Shown here: in pieces, positions 44,889 to 53,480 of the stretch
Numbering within the stretch: position 1 is the first letter of the stretch
Layout: each line of letters begins with the position of its first letter
NCBI RefSeq assembly: GCF_004349085.1
Contig: NZ_SMFM01000001.1
Location: 372,001-436,000 of the forward strand
Source of the DNA: Flavobacterium caseinilyticum
GTDB taxonomy: Bacteria; Bacteroidota; Bacteroidia; Flavobacteriales; Flavobacteriaceae
DNA: 64,000 bases
Direction: 5' to 3'
Program-made: the position numbers and the translations under genes
Notes under the pieces: model-generated
What the model saw: only the letters and a program-made list of their open reading frames with translations
What the model was told of the DNA's origin: nothing
Databases searched by the model: none

Positions 44889-45563
44889 ATGATATTTAAC
44901 ATGAAAAAAATAGAAAATAATCAAGGTATTATTTACAAGGTAATTAATACAGAAACCAATGAAATATACATTGGAGCAACTAGAAATTCAATTGAAGAAA
45001 GAAAAGCTGACCACCTACAAAAAGCCAATAAAAAAGGCGGCAGTTATTTTCAAGAAGCAATCGCGACTTATGGTCCTAAAGCTTTCGCTTGGGAGCAAAT
45101 AGATACTGCATCAAATAATAACGAGTTAGCATCTAAAGAAATAAAATACATTTCGGAATACGATACTCTTGAAAATGGGTACAACTCAGATAAAGGGGGA
45201 GGTTTTAGTAAAACCGTTTATCAATATAATTTAGATGGCACACCAATTAATTCATTTAAAGATTTAACTTCTGCAGCAACAGCAGTAAATGCAACAAAAA
45301 AGGGAATAAGCAAAGCATGTTGGAATGTTAATCATACTTTAAAAGGTTACTTGTGGAGCTATGAATATAAAGAAAAATTTATTCCTCAGTCCGATAACAG
45401 GAAAAAGAAGGTAATGCAATATTCTTTAAATGGTAATTTATTAGCTCAATACATTTCCGTTGCAGAAGCCAGCAGAAAATCAGGACTTTCAAAAACCTGT
45501 ATTGCTAGGTGCTGTCGACAAGAAAGAGAAAATAGTGGAGGATTTCTTTGGAAGTACTCTTAA
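44889..45563 (+). CDS. GIY-YIG nuclease with two NUMOD1 repeats
   Basis: The ~224-residue protein resembles free-standing homing endonucleases. The catalytic GIY-YIG core is near the start (GIIYKVI...EIYIGAT, then the helix SIEERKADHLQ and PKAFAWEQID). Two DNA-binding NUMOD1-like repeats follow: VYQYNLDGTPINSFKDLTSA...GYLWSY and VMQYSLNGNLLAQYISVAEA...GFLWKY. An alternative start is the ATG at 44901. It has its own terminator. It probably cuts a specific DNA site and may promote spread of its own locus or exclude related elements. Confidence 0.85.
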   Translation: MIFNMKKIENNQGIIYKVINTETNEIYIGATRNSIEERKADHLQKANKKGGSYFQEAIATYGPKAFAWEQIDTASNNNELASKEIKYISEYDTLENGYNSDKGGGFSKTVYQYNLDGTPINSFKDLTSAATAVNATKKGISKACWNVNHTLKGYLWSYEYKEKFIPQSDNRKKKVMQYSLNGNLLAQYISVAEASRKSGLSKTCIARCCRQERENSGGFLWKYS

Positions 45564-45567
45564 AACT

Positions 45568-45594
45568 AAGGCGGTGTAAAAACCGTCTTTTTTT
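45568..45594 (+). terminator. Terminator after the GIY-YIG gene
   Basis: AAGGCGGT pairs with ACCGTCTT (one G-U pair), followed by T residues. Confidence 0.75.
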
Positions 45595-45737
45595 GTTTTA
45601 ATTAAAACGTGAAAACATAATAATCCCTTTTATTCCTATTATTTTTCAAGGAAAATATATCCTTTTACGGTTTTCCTCAATAATTTTTCCTTAAATATTC
45701 AATACATTAGCGCAAAGAAATAATACAATAATTTATA

Positions 45738-47309
45738 ATGTCAGAAGACCAGAAAAAGCAGCTTGAACAACAACTTTGGAATATAGCAAATACCCTTCGT
45801 GGGAAAATGAACGCAGATGAATTTCGAGATTACATACTAGGATTTATTTTCTTTAAGTATCTCGCTGAAAAAATGGAGCTTTACGCCAATTCTATTTTGG
45901 AACAAGACGGGTTAAAATTCAGAACTATTGATGAGACCACTCTTGAAGGAAAGGAATACATAGAAGCCATTAGAGAAGAATCATTAGATAAATTAGGCTA
46001 CTTCCTGAAACCCAACGAACTTTTTAGTGAAATTGCTAAGCGTGGAAATAGCGATATGGAAGGCATAAGCAATTTTATTATTGAAGACTTGCAAAAAATC
46101 CTGATTAATATCCAGCAAAGTACGATGGGTACAGAAAGTGAAGATGATTTTGACAATCTCTTTGAGGATATGGATCTAAACAGTACCAAACTGGGCAAAA
46201 CTCCAGAAGCAAGGAACGAGATTATATCCAAAGTTCTTTCGCATTTAGATAAAATTGATTTCAAACTTGAGGATACTGAATTGGATGTTCTAGGCGATGC
46301 TTACGAATACCTCATTGGACAATTTGCCAGTGGTGCAGGAAAAAAAGCAGGAGAATTTTATACGCCACAGGAAGTAAGTACCATATTAGCAAAAATTGTA
46401 ACTACTGGAAAAACTAAGCTCAAATCAGCTTATGACCCAACATCGGGTAGCGGTTCTTTGCTACTTCGCATTGCCAGACAGGTTAAGGAAGTGAGTAATT
46501 TTTACGGTCAGGAAATGAACCGTACTACTTACAATCTTTGCAGGATGAACATGATTTTGCACGGTGTGCATTACCGTAAATTTAATATTAAACAAGAAGA
46601 CACGCTGGAACATCCCCAACATCTGGGAATGACTTTTGAAGCAATTGTAGCAAATCCTCCATTCTCTGCTAACTGGAGTGCAAATCCTTTGTTTACCAGT
46701 GATGATCGTTTTTCTCAATACGGTAAATTAGCCCCAAGTAGTAAAGCGGATTTTGCATTTGTACAACATATGATTCACCATTTGGCTGAAAACGGTACGA
46801 TGGCATTGGTATTACCACACGGAGCTTTGTTTCGTGGTGGAGCAGAACAGCACATTCGTAAATACCTGATTCAAGACCGCAATTATCTGGATGCAGTGAT
46901 TGGGTTACCTGCCAATATTTTTTACGGCACGAGCATTCCTACCTGTATTATGGTGTACAAAAAATGTAGAGAAAACCCAGAAGATGTTTTATTTATAGAT
47001 GCAAGCCAGCATTTTGAAAAAGTAAAAACACAAAACGTTTTGCGTGAGGAACATATTGACAAAATCATTGAAACCTACCGCAACCGTTTAGAAGAAGATA
47101 AATATAGCAAGCGAGCTACCTTGGCTGAAATTGCCACCAACGATTACAACCTGAACATTCCCCGTTATGTAGATACATTTGAAACAGAAGACAGTATTGA
47201 CATTAATGCCATTGCTAATGAAATCAAAAAAATGGATTTACAAATTGTCACAACAAACAAAACGATAGCTGATTTTTGTAAACAACTAAATATAGCTACC
47301 CCTTTTTAA
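45738..47309 (+). CDS. hsdM: Type I restriction-modification methyltransferase subunit
   Basis: HsdM methylates adenine within the type I recognition site using SAM. The 523-residue protein has the N-terminal helical domain (QLEQQLWNIANTLRGKMNA), SAM-binding motif I as DPTSGSGSLL (233-242) and the catalytic motif NPPF (306-309). The length is typical. It starts the restriction cluster, and hsdS begins two bases after it, so the two are translationally linked. Together they form the M2S1 methyltransferase. Confidence 0.96.
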   Translation: MSEDQKKQLEQQLWNIANTLRGKMNADEFRDYILGFIFFKYLAEKMELYANSILEQDGLKFRTIDETTLEGKEYIEAIREESLDKLGYFLKPNELFSEIAKRGNSDMEGISNFIIEDLQKILINIQQSTMGTESEDDFDNLFEDMDLNSTKLGKTPEARNEIISKVLSHLDKIDFKLEDTELDVLGDAYEYLIGQFASGAGKKAGEFYTPQEVSTILAKIVTTGKTKLKSAYDPTSGSGSLLLRIARQVKEVSNFYGQEMNRTTYNLCRMNMILHGVHYRKFNIKQEDTLEHPQHLGMTFEAIVANPPFSANWSANPLFTSDDRFSQYGKLAPSSKADFAFVQHMIHHLAENGTMALVLPHGALFRGGAEQHIRKYLIQDRNYLDAVIGLPANIFYGTSIPTCIMVYKKCRENPEDVLFIDASQHFEKVKTQNVLREEHIDKIIETYRNRLEEDKYSKRATLAEIATNDYNLNIPRYVDTFETEDSIDINAIANEIKKMDLQIVTTNKTIADFCKQLNIATPF

Positions 47310-47310
47310 G

Positions 47311-48495
47311 ATGGAAAAACTAAAGAACACACCCACTTTGCGTTTCCCTGAATTTAAAGAGGAATGGGAATTGAAGAAATTAGGTAAAATTGCAAAAGTT
47401 TCTTCTGGTGGAACACCTAGCAGAGCCAAACCAAGTTATTGGGATGGCGATATCCCGTGGGTTTCAACTACGTTAATTGATTTTAATACAATTTTGGAAT
47501 CTAATGAGTTAATTACAAATGATGGTCTTGCTAATTCATCCGCTAAACTTTTTCCTAAAGGGACTTTATTAATGGCGATGTATGGACAAGGAAAAACGAG
47601 AGGAAAAGTTGCTATACTAGGAATTGAAGCAACAACAAATCAAGCTTGTGGCGCAATAACTCCGAATAATGACAAATTAAATGAGTTGTTCTTGTTCCAA
47701 AATTTAGCTGGTAGATATGATGAGATAAGAGATTTAAGCAACCAAGGGGGACAAGAAAATTTGAGCGGTGAAATCATAAAAAACATATTGATTACTTTAC
47801 CAACCCTTCCAGAACAACAAAAAATCGCCACATTCCTTAAGGCAGTAGATGAAAAACTACAAGCCTTGAAGCAAAAGAAAAGCTTTCTGGAGCAATACAA
47901 AAAAGGCGTGATGCAACAAATATTCTCACAGGAATTGAGGTTTAAAGATGATAATGGGAATGCTTTTGCGGAGTGGGAGGAGAAAAAAGTTAAAGATATT
48001 TTTGTTGTCACTAGGGGAAATGTGCTTTCTATGACTCTGGTTTCTGAAAATCAGGACAACAATAATTTTTATCCCGTTTATTCTTCACAAACCAAGAAGA
48101 ATGGATTATCGGGATATTACAATACATTTTTGTTTGAGGACTGTATAACTTGGACAACAGATGGTGCAGGTGCTGGAGATGTAAATTTTAGAAAAGGAAA
48201 ATTCTACTGTACAAATGTATGTGGTGTACTTAAAAGTGACAAAGGTTATGCAAATGTTTTTGTTGCGGAAATATTAAATTCAATATCTAGAAAGTATGTC
48301 TCCTATGTTGGAAACCCTAAGTTGATGAACAATGTTATGGCAGAGATTTCAATTTCAATTCCGACATCAATTGAAGAACAGACCAAAATCGCAAATTTTC
48401 TATCAACTATTGATGAAAAAATCAATCATTGTCAGGCACAAATAACCAGTACGGAGGTTTGGAAAAAAGGATTGTTGCAGGGAATGTTTGTGTGA
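47311..48495 (+). CDS. hsdS: Type I restriction-modification specificity subunit
   Basis: The 394-residue HsdS has two target-recognition domains (TRDs). TRD1 begins EWELKKLGKIAKVSSGGTPS. The central conserved helix is LPEQQKIATFLKAVDEKLQAL. TRD2 begins EWEEKKVKDIFVVTRGN, and the C-terminal conserved helix is IEEQTKIANFLSTIDEKIN. Each TRD reads half of a bipartite DNA site. The length and two-fold symmetry are normal. It is followed not by hsdR but by a cluster of three other genes. Confidence 0.95.
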   Translation: MEKLKNTPTLRFPEFKEEWELKKLGKIAKVSSGGTPSRAKPSYWDGDIPWVSTTLIDFNTILESNELITNDGLANSSAKLFPKGTLLMAMYGQGKTRGKVAILGIEATTNQACGAITPNNDKLNELFLFQNLAGRYDEIRDLSNQGGQENLSGEIIKNILITLPTLPEQQKIATFLKAVDEKLQALKQKKSFLEQYKKGVMQQIFSQELRFKDDNGNAFAEWEEKKVKDIFVVTRGNVLSMTLVSENQDNNNFYPVYSSQTKKNGLSGYYNTFLFEDCITWTTDGAGAGDVNFRKGKFYCTNVCGVLKSDKGYANVFVAEILNSISRKYVSYVGNPKLMNNVMAEISISIPTSIEEQTKIANFLSTIDEKINHCQAQITSTEVWKKGLLQGMFV

Positions 48496-48615
48496 TATTT
48501 ACTTCTCTTAACACATTATTAAGGGGTAATATTTTTTTTAGAAGTTTTTTAGTTATAATTTCGCAGTATGTAACAGATACCCATTTTTTAGTATGGGATA
48601 TAAATTAAAGAAATC

Positions 48616-48852
48616 ATGAACAATATTTTAGAGGACTTGAAGAAATACTTCCAAGATACACCTCAAGAACAAATCATGAAAGATTGGGCAGAAACTGAAA
48701 AGTTTGACAAAGTCGGCCCATCAATTGAAGAGTTTTTAACAAAAACAAAGTTGTATTTTAAACTGGAAGAGGAAAAATTGCTGCTATCGCAACCAAATTT
48801 TCTTGACAATATCAAAAACCCGAAGTACTCTTCGGGTTTTTCTTTGCATTAA
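48616..48852 (+). CDS. Small acidic protein between hsdS and the SecB-like gene
   Basis: The 78-residue protein (MNNILEDLKKYFQDTPQEQI, FDKVGPSIEEFLTKTKLYF) is a probable helical protein. I recognise the W-x-E-x-x-x-FDKVGP-x-x-EEFL pattern from small unnamed Bacteroidota proteins but not a function. Its last 13 codons run through a strong terminator hairpin (48814-48841), so transcription probably ends within or at the gene's end. The C-terminal tail may therefore be an evolutionary extension. It could be an antitoxin or accessory factor of the following genes; that is inference. Confidence 0.6.
   Translation: MNNILEDLKKYFQDTPQEQIMKDWAETEKFDKVGPSIEEFLTKTKLYFKLEEEKLLLSQPNFLDNIKNPKYSSGFSLH
48814..48841 (+). 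terminator. Strong terminator inside the 3' end of the 78-residue gene
   Basis: AAAAACCCGAAG (48814-48825) pairs with CTTCGGGTTTTT (48830-48841) around a four-base loop. It lies ahead of the stop codon at 48850-48852 and separates this gene from the SecB-like gene. Confidence 0.8.
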
Positions 48853-48914
48853 ACTCAAAATTTTATTTATATTTATCCACGAATAATACCTGTTATAAAA
48901 AACAATAGAAAAAA

Positions 48915-49331
48915 ATGAATAAAGCATCATTCTCAATAGAAAATTATAAGTTTGACAAAGTCATGATTGACTTAACAAAACAAAAAACCAATGATATATT
49001 TGTGGATTTTAAACCACATGGTGTTTTTAATAGTAATGACAGTACTTATGAATTAACTTTTAATTTTACAGCTCTAGATAGCCAGGAAAGTACAGATCCT
49101 TTCGTTGAAATACAATGTGTCGGAATATTTAAGTTTGAGAATGTTAGTGCCTTAGCTGAAATTCCTAGCTTTTTCTTTAAAAATAGTATTGCTATATTAT
49201 TTCCGTTTCTTAGAGCTTTTGTTAGTATTGTTACGGTTCAGGCAAACATAAAACCAATAATGTTGCCCACTATGAATTTAACTTCATTAGAAGAGCCCTT
49301 AAAAGAAAACACTATCGAAATTCAAGCCTAA
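48915..49331 (+). CDS. SecB-like chaperone of the island
   Basis: The 138-residue protein shows the SecB fold. Its last third, IPSFFFKNSIAILFPFLRAF then ANIKPIMLPTMNLTSLEE, corresponds to the SecB helix and C-terminal substrate-groove strand. The N-terminal two-thirds are alternating beta-strands. Ordinary Bacteroidota lack a canonical proteobacterial SecB export pathway. SecB-like proteins on islands are known as chaperones of toxin-antitoxin-chaperone systems. The next gene starts four bases later, so they form a tight pair. It is inserted between hsdS and hsdR. Confidence 0.75.
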   Translation: MNKASFSIENYKFDKVMIDLTKQKTNDIFVDFKPHGVFNSNDSTYELTFNFTALDSQESTDPFVEIQCVGIFKFENVSALAEIPSFFFKNSIAILFPFLRAFVSIVTVQANIKPIMLPTMNLTSLEEPLKENTIEIQA

Positions 49332-49334
49332 ACG

Positions 49335-49913
49335 ATGGCTAGAAAATTATTGTACCAAACCCTTAAAGATAAGGGGAATCCAGATATTGTAAAAAGAGAT
49401 GGTCCATATTCATGTAATTGGGAAAATTCATGGCTTGGTGAAGGATATTATTATTGGGATACGTTTATAGAAAACGCGCATTGGTGGGGGGTAAACAGAC
49501 ATAATGACAAATACTTTATCTGTGAGGCTTATTGTGATTATGATACTGACAAATGCTTTGATTTAGTAGGTACAACAGAACATTTGTTGCAATTTTCAGG
49601 TGTGATAGATTTGATGAAATCTAAAGGTTTAGTTAATAATAAAACAACGGTTTCTCGTATTTTGAATTATATGAAACATACCGTCAAAGTATTGAAACAC
49701 GAGTCGGTAAGAGCTTATGGAATACATTCGATTTCTAGAAGCAAACCAGAATACGAAGAATTTAATTTTAAATTAGTTTTTGAAATTGGGAAACCTCAAT
49801 ATTTAGACTATAAACCAGCAATTCAAATATGTATTTTTAAAAAATTTGGCCTAAATCTTCGAGATTATAACTTAATATTTCCATACGAGTATAATGATGA
49901 ATATTTAGCGTAA
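49335..49913 (+). CDS. Unknown protein paired with the SecB-like chaperone; possible ADP-ribosyltransferase-like toxin
   Basis: The 192-residue protein has no certain family. Its N-terminus (KLLYQTLKDKG, then GEGYYYWDTFIENAHWWG and KYFICEAYCDYD) has the strand, G-x-G-Y/F-Y, helix and strand order of DUF3990-type ADP-ribosyltransferase-like toxins, but the catalytic residues are not confirmed. The C-terminal half (RSKPEYEEFNFKLVFEIGKP, YKPAIQICIFKKF) is unassigned. It lies four bases after the SecB-like gene and one base before hsdR, so all three genes may be co-transcribed. A toxin guarded by a dedicated chaperone is the best guess. Confidence 0.55.
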   Translation: MARKLLYQTLKDKGNPDIVKRDGPYSCNWENSWLGEGYYYWDTFIENAHWWGVNRHNDKYFICEAYCDYDTDKCFDLVGTTEHLLQFSGVIDLMKSKGLVNNKTTVSRILNYMKHTVKVLKHESVRAYGIHSISRSKPEYEEFNFKLVFEIGKPQYLDYKPAIQICIFKKFGLNLRDYNLIFPYEYNDEYLA

Positions 49914-49914
49914 A

Positions 49915-52776
49915 ATGGCCAAACAACCTGAACAAATACTTGAAGAACAATTAGTAGCCCAATTGCAAAATATGGGATATGGTTTAGTTACTATTGTTGA
50001 CGAAAAAGACCTGCTTACCAATCTAAAGTCACAACTAGAGAAGCACAACAAGAAAGAGTTCTCACCCAAAGAATTTGAGCGGGTACTTAATATTTTGAGT
50101 AAAGGATCTGTTTTTGAAAAAGCCAAAACGCTTCGAGAAAGACAACATATCCTAAAAGATAACGGAGAGGATTTATATTTTGAATTTATAAATACGGAGC
50201 ATTGGTGTCAGAACCAATTTCAGGTTACACACCAAATTGCTATCGATGGCGTCTATAAAAATAGATATGACGTTACCTTACTGATTAATGGTTTACCATT
50301 GGTGCAAATTGAATTGAAACGCCGTGGACTGGAACTCAAAGAAGCTTTTAACCAAATTAATCGCTATCAACGCCATTCATTTGGAGCCAATTCAGCCTTG
50401 TTTCAGTACGTTCAAATTTTCGTTATCAGTAACGGAGTAAATACAAAATATTACGCCAATAACAGAAACCAGTCATTCAAACAAACGTTTTATTGGACGG
50501 ATGTGGCCAATAATCGCCTCACAAATATATTAAACGGTTTTACCACGGACTTTTTAGATCCGTGTCATATCTCCAAAATGATATGTAAATACATTGTGTT
50601 GAGTGAAGCCTATAAAATACTTATGGTGCTTCGCCCTTATCAATATTATGCCGTAGAAGCATTGGTTGAAACGGTAAAGAATACCAACAAAAATGCTTAT
50701 ATCTGGCACACAACAGGTTCAGGGAAAACCTTGACTTCGTTTAAAGCCAGTCAGATTTTGATGAATTTACCACAAGTCAAGAAAGTGGTTTTTGTCGTGG
50801 ACAGGAAAGATTTAGATTACCAAACCACCAAAGAATTTAATAGTTTCAGTAAAGGAAGCATCGATGGAACCGACAATACGAAAGCATTGGTAAATCAGTT
50901 CACAGATGATACCAAACTGATTGTTACCACCATCCAAAAACTCAATACGGCCATCAGCAAAAAGCAGTATTTAGACAAAATGGCAAAACTCAAAGACGAA
51001 CGCATTGTATTTATTTTTGATGAATGCCACCGTTCTCAGTTTGGAGAAACCCATAACCGCATCAAATCCTTTTTCAATAATATCCAGTTATTTGGTTTCA
51101 CAGGAACACCTATTTTTGCAGACAATGCCGTTAAAAACGAATTAGGGAAACGCACGACTAAAGAATTATTTGGAGAATGTCTGCACAAATATGTCATTAC
51201 AGATGCCATCAAAGACGAGAACGTTTTGAAGTTCTCCGTGGAATATGTTGGACGTTACAAACAAAAAGACGACAGCAAAACCAATATTGATATTGAGGTA
51301 GAAGATATTGATACCAAGGAATTAATGGAATCTCCTTTGCGTTTGAACAAAATTGCGGATTACATTATAGACAATCATAATCGTAAAACGCACAGCAGGG
51401 AATTCACCGCAATGTTTTGTGTGAGTAGCGTGGAAACCCTGATTAAATATTATGAAATCCTTCAAACCAAAAAAGTTGAAGGAAAGCACAATTTAAAAAT
51501 TGCAACTATTTTTAGTTATGCTGCTAATGAAGATGATGCAGATGCTAATGGTTTCATTCCTGAAGAATTAGATATAGCAGCAGAACCAATTGAAAATTAC
51601 GGTTTAAACTCGCATTCCAGAGAAAAACTTGATTCGTTTATTGTGGATTATAACACCATGTTTGGCACTAAATTCTCAACCAAAGACAGCGTTTTGTTCT
51701 ACAACTATTACAATGATATTTCTAAAAATGTCAAGAATAAAAAGATTGATATTCTTTTGGTAGTCAATATGTTTTTAACTGGTTTTGACAGTCCAAACCT
51801 GAACACGATGTACGTGGACAAAAACTTGAAACATCACGGATTGATTCAAGCCTATTCTAGAACGAATAGAATCCTCAACGAACAGAAATCACAGGGAAAT
51901 ATTATAGTTTTTCGTAACCTCAAAAAAGCAACCGATGATGCTATTGCACTGTTCTCGAACAAAGATGCCATAGACGTAATTATTATGCAACCGTATGAAG
52001 ATTATGTGCAACAATTCAGTGAAGCAGTTGCGGCACTTTTAAAGATCGTACCAACGGTAAACAGCGTAAACGATTTGCAAAGTGAAAAGGAAGAGTTGGA
52101 ATTTGTAAAAGCATTCCGAGAGTTGATGCGACTTAAAAATGTATTGACAACTTTCTCTGATTTCACGATGGAAGATTTGGATATAGACGAGCAACTTTTT
52201 GAAGATTATAAAAGCAAATATCTTGATTTATACGATAAAGTTAAAGGCGAGCACACCAAAGAAAAAGTTTCTATACTGGAAGACGTCGATTTTGAATTGG
52301 AATTAATACACCGTGACGAAATCAATGTTTCCTATATTCTAAACCTGTTGGCAGGATTAAAAAATGCTGATCCAAAAGAGAAAGCTAAGAAGCAAAAAGA
52401 AATCATTGATTTACTTACAGGAGAAGCCAACTTGCGTAGCAAACGAGAGCTTATTGAACGTTTCATCCTAGAAAATCTTCCCAACATAGAAGAAACCGAA
52501 GACTTACCAGAACAGTTTGAAAAATACTGGAACGATGAACAAATAATAGCCTTCAAGCAATTGGTTCAGGAAGAAAACCTATCCGAGGAAAAAACGGAAC
52601 AGCTTATTGAAAATTACCTATTTGCAGAACGAGAACCACTTCGAGACGAACTTTTAGATTTAATTGAAGGTGAAAAACCCAAAGTGTTGGAACGCAAGAA
52701 AACTGGTGACAGAATATTGAGCAAAATTATTGGGTTTGTGGAGACTTTTGTCAGTGGGTTTGCTAAGGTGGGGTGA
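49915..52776 (+). CDS. hsdR: Type I restriction endonuclease subunit R
   Basis: HsdR translocates and cuts unmodified DNA. The 953-residue protein has an N-terminal PD-(D/E)XK nuclease (Asp119, then Glu133-x-Lys135 in VQIELKRRG). The SF2 motor motifs follow: HTTGSGKT (265-272), FIFDECH (366-372), FGFTGTPIF, LTGFDSPNLNTMYVDK and YSRTNRI. A helical C-terminal domain binds HsdM/HsdS. The length is normal and nothing suggests inactivation. Its start is one base after the preceding stop, so expression is tied to the chaperone pair. Confidence 0.95.
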   Translation: MAKQPEQILEEQLVAQLQNMGYGLVTIVDEKDLLTNLKSQLEKHNKKEFSPKEFERVLNILSKGSVFEKAKTLRERQHILKDNGEDLYFEFINTEHWCQNQFQVTHQIAIDGVYKNRYDVTLLINGLPLVQIELKRRGLELKEAFNQINRYQRHSFGANSALFQYVQIFVISNGVNTKYYANNRNQSFKQTFYWTDVANNRLTNILNGFTTDFLDPCHISKMICKYIVLSEAYKILMVLRPYQYYAVEALVETVKNTNKNAYIWHTTGSGKTLTSFKASQILMNLPQVKKVVFVVDRKDLDYQTTKEFNSFSKGSIDGTDNTKALVNQFTDDTKLIVTTIQKLNTAISKKQYLDKMAKLKDERIVFIFDECHRSQFGETHNRIKSFFNNIQLFGFTGTPIFADNAVKNELGKRTTKELFGECLHKYVITDAIKDENVLKFSVEYVGRYKQKDDSKTNIDIEVEDIDTKELMESPLRLNKIADYIIDNHNRKTHSREFTAMFCVSSVETLIKYYEILQTKKVEGKHNLKIATIFSYAANEDDADANGFIPEELDIAAEPIENYGLNSHSREKLDSFIVDYNTMFGTKFSTKDSVLFYNYYNDISKNVKNKKIDILLVVNMFLTGFDSPNLNTMYVDKNLKHHGLIQAYSRTNRILNEQKSQGNIIVFRNLKKATDDAIALFSNKDAIDVIIMQPYEDYVQQFSEAVAALLKIVPTVNSVNDLQSEKEELEFVKAFRELMRLKNVLTTFSDFTMEDLDIDEQLFEDYKSKYLDLYDKVKGEHTKEKVSILEDVDFELELIHRDEINVSYILNLLAGLKNADPKEKAKKQKEIIDLLTGEANLRSKRELIERFILENLPNIEETEDLPEQFEKYWNDEQIIAFKQLVQEENLSEEKTEQLIENYLFAEREPLRDELLDLIEGEKPKVLERKKTGDRILSKIIGFVETFVSGFAKVG

Positions 52777-52902
52777 AGTGTTAAAAGTTGAGATTTGCTC
52801 AGAATAAATCTTTGGAAGAAAGGTAAGTCACAACCACTTTATTAATTTTAATTGAATGGCTTCATAATATTCAGATAATATTTTTTATTAAAGATTCATA
52901 AC

Positions 52903-52910
52903 TATCTTTG
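52903..52910 (+). promoter_or_regulatory. Orphan -7 element near the right end of the island
   Basis: TATCTTTG fits TAnnTTTG but no open frame follows before the terminator at 53042-53077. No good -33 element is visible. Confidence 0.35.
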
Positions 52911-53011
52911 CAAACGAATATCAAATTAATGAAATAGGCATACCGTTCGGATACCTAAAAAATAACAGCATACACAAAGACTTGAGTATAGGTTATATGT
53001 CTGGCCATGGG

Positions 53012-53077
53012 CGAGCCCAGGTGGGACCACTTTTTAAGTTTAAAAAGCCTTTCAATTTTTTGGAAGGCTTTTTTTTA
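53012..53077 (+). repeat. Right attachment repeat (attR) with second terminator copy
   Basis: Bases 53012-53032 repeat 37120-37140 exactly (tRNA T-arm 3' half, acceptor strand and three following bases). After eight extra bases, 53041-53064 repeats 37141-37164. The hairpin AAGCCTTTC/GGAAGGCTT followed by T residues is a slightly better terminator than the left copy. No upstream tRNA sequence is present, so this is not a tRNA gene. Confidence 0.88.
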
Positions 53078-53113
53078 TAACTTTTTAAAGTTCTGTTTAT
53101 AGAAAAAAATACA

Positions 53114-53121
53114 TACTTTTG
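53114..53121 (+). promoter_or_regulatory. Candidate -7 element for the small proline-rich membrane protein
   Basis: TACTTTTG matches TAnnTTTG; it lies ~95 bases before the chosen start at 53218. No exact -33 TTG is seen at proper spacing. Confidence 0.4.
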
Positions 53122-53217
53122 TGAATAATACTATTGTTTTTTGAGAACCACTATTTAATTTTTCAAAAAATTAGTTTATATCCAAATAATCTTGTTTTGA
53201 TCGTTTATTTTTTACTA

Positions 53218-53448
53218 ATGAAACTTGTTAAGATTTTTTTTATTTTTCTCACATGCGTATTAAGCTTATTTAGTGCGTTGTCTCAGCCTAAGTCTCATCC
53301 GCCACCGCCAATGGCAAAAGAACTTAATCCGGCTCCGCCGCCAGGATTACCTATTAATGAAAATATTTTTATATTAATGACAATTGCAATACTATTTGGG
53401 ATTTATATCATTTATAAACATAAACTAAAAGAAAAAACTACAACCTAA
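53218..53448 (+). CDS. Small secreted/membrane proline-rich protein
   Basis: About 76 residues are encoded: a signal peptide (MKLVKIFFIFLTCVLSLFSALSQ), a proline-rich stretch (KSHPPPPMAKELNPAPPPGLP) and a C-terminal membrane helix (NIFILMTIAILFGIYIIY) ending in a lysine-rich tail. Very similar short proteins with a PPGLPI-helix-KHK tail are common in Flavobacterium. Their function is unknown. The open frame extends to 53134, but the ATG at 53218 begins the signal peptide. It is just outside the island. Confidence 0.75.
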   Translation: MKLVKIFFIFLTCVLSLFSALSQPKSHPPPPMAKELNPAPPPGLPINENIFILMTIAILFGIYIIYKHKLKEKTTT

Positions 53449-53463
53449 ATTGTAGTTTTTCTT
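53432..53463. terminator. Terminator between the small membrane protein gene and ribE
   Basis: AAAAAACTACAA (53432-53443) pairs with TTGTAGTTTTT (53450-53460), giving T runs on both strands between convergent genes. It overlaps the stop codon of the upstream gene. Confidence 0.85.
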
Positions 53464-53480
53464 TTTTAAATAAGATTGAA

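Larger units (their letters stand above)
37120..53040 (+). mobile_element. 15.9-kb integrated genomic island at a tRNA gene
   Basis: The 3' end of the tRNA (from 37120) and its terminator are repeated at 53012-53077, forming direct-repeat boundaries. The first gene inside is a tyrosine integrase. Cargo includes an XRE regulator, an AAA ATPase/DUF3871 pair, a VapE-type helicase, a GIY-YIG nuclease and a type I restriction-modification system. There are no conjugation genes, so it is a mobilisable or satellite-type island rather than a complete ICE. All genes except the XRE regulator point the same way. Confidence 0.88.
52777..53217. other. Non-coding right end of the island and its junction
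   Basis: No gene is seen in these ~440 bases. They contain a TATCTTTG element (52903-52910), the right attachment repeat (53012-53077) with a terminator, and a -7 element (53114-53121) for the next gene. A short transcript from about 52917 to 53077 is possible. Confidence 0.5.

Noticed and set aside
53012..53032. Possible second tRNA gene at the right end of the island
   Set aside because: Only the 3' T-arm and acceptor strand are present; the D-arm, anticodon arm and 5' acceptor strand are missing. It is the attachment repeat.
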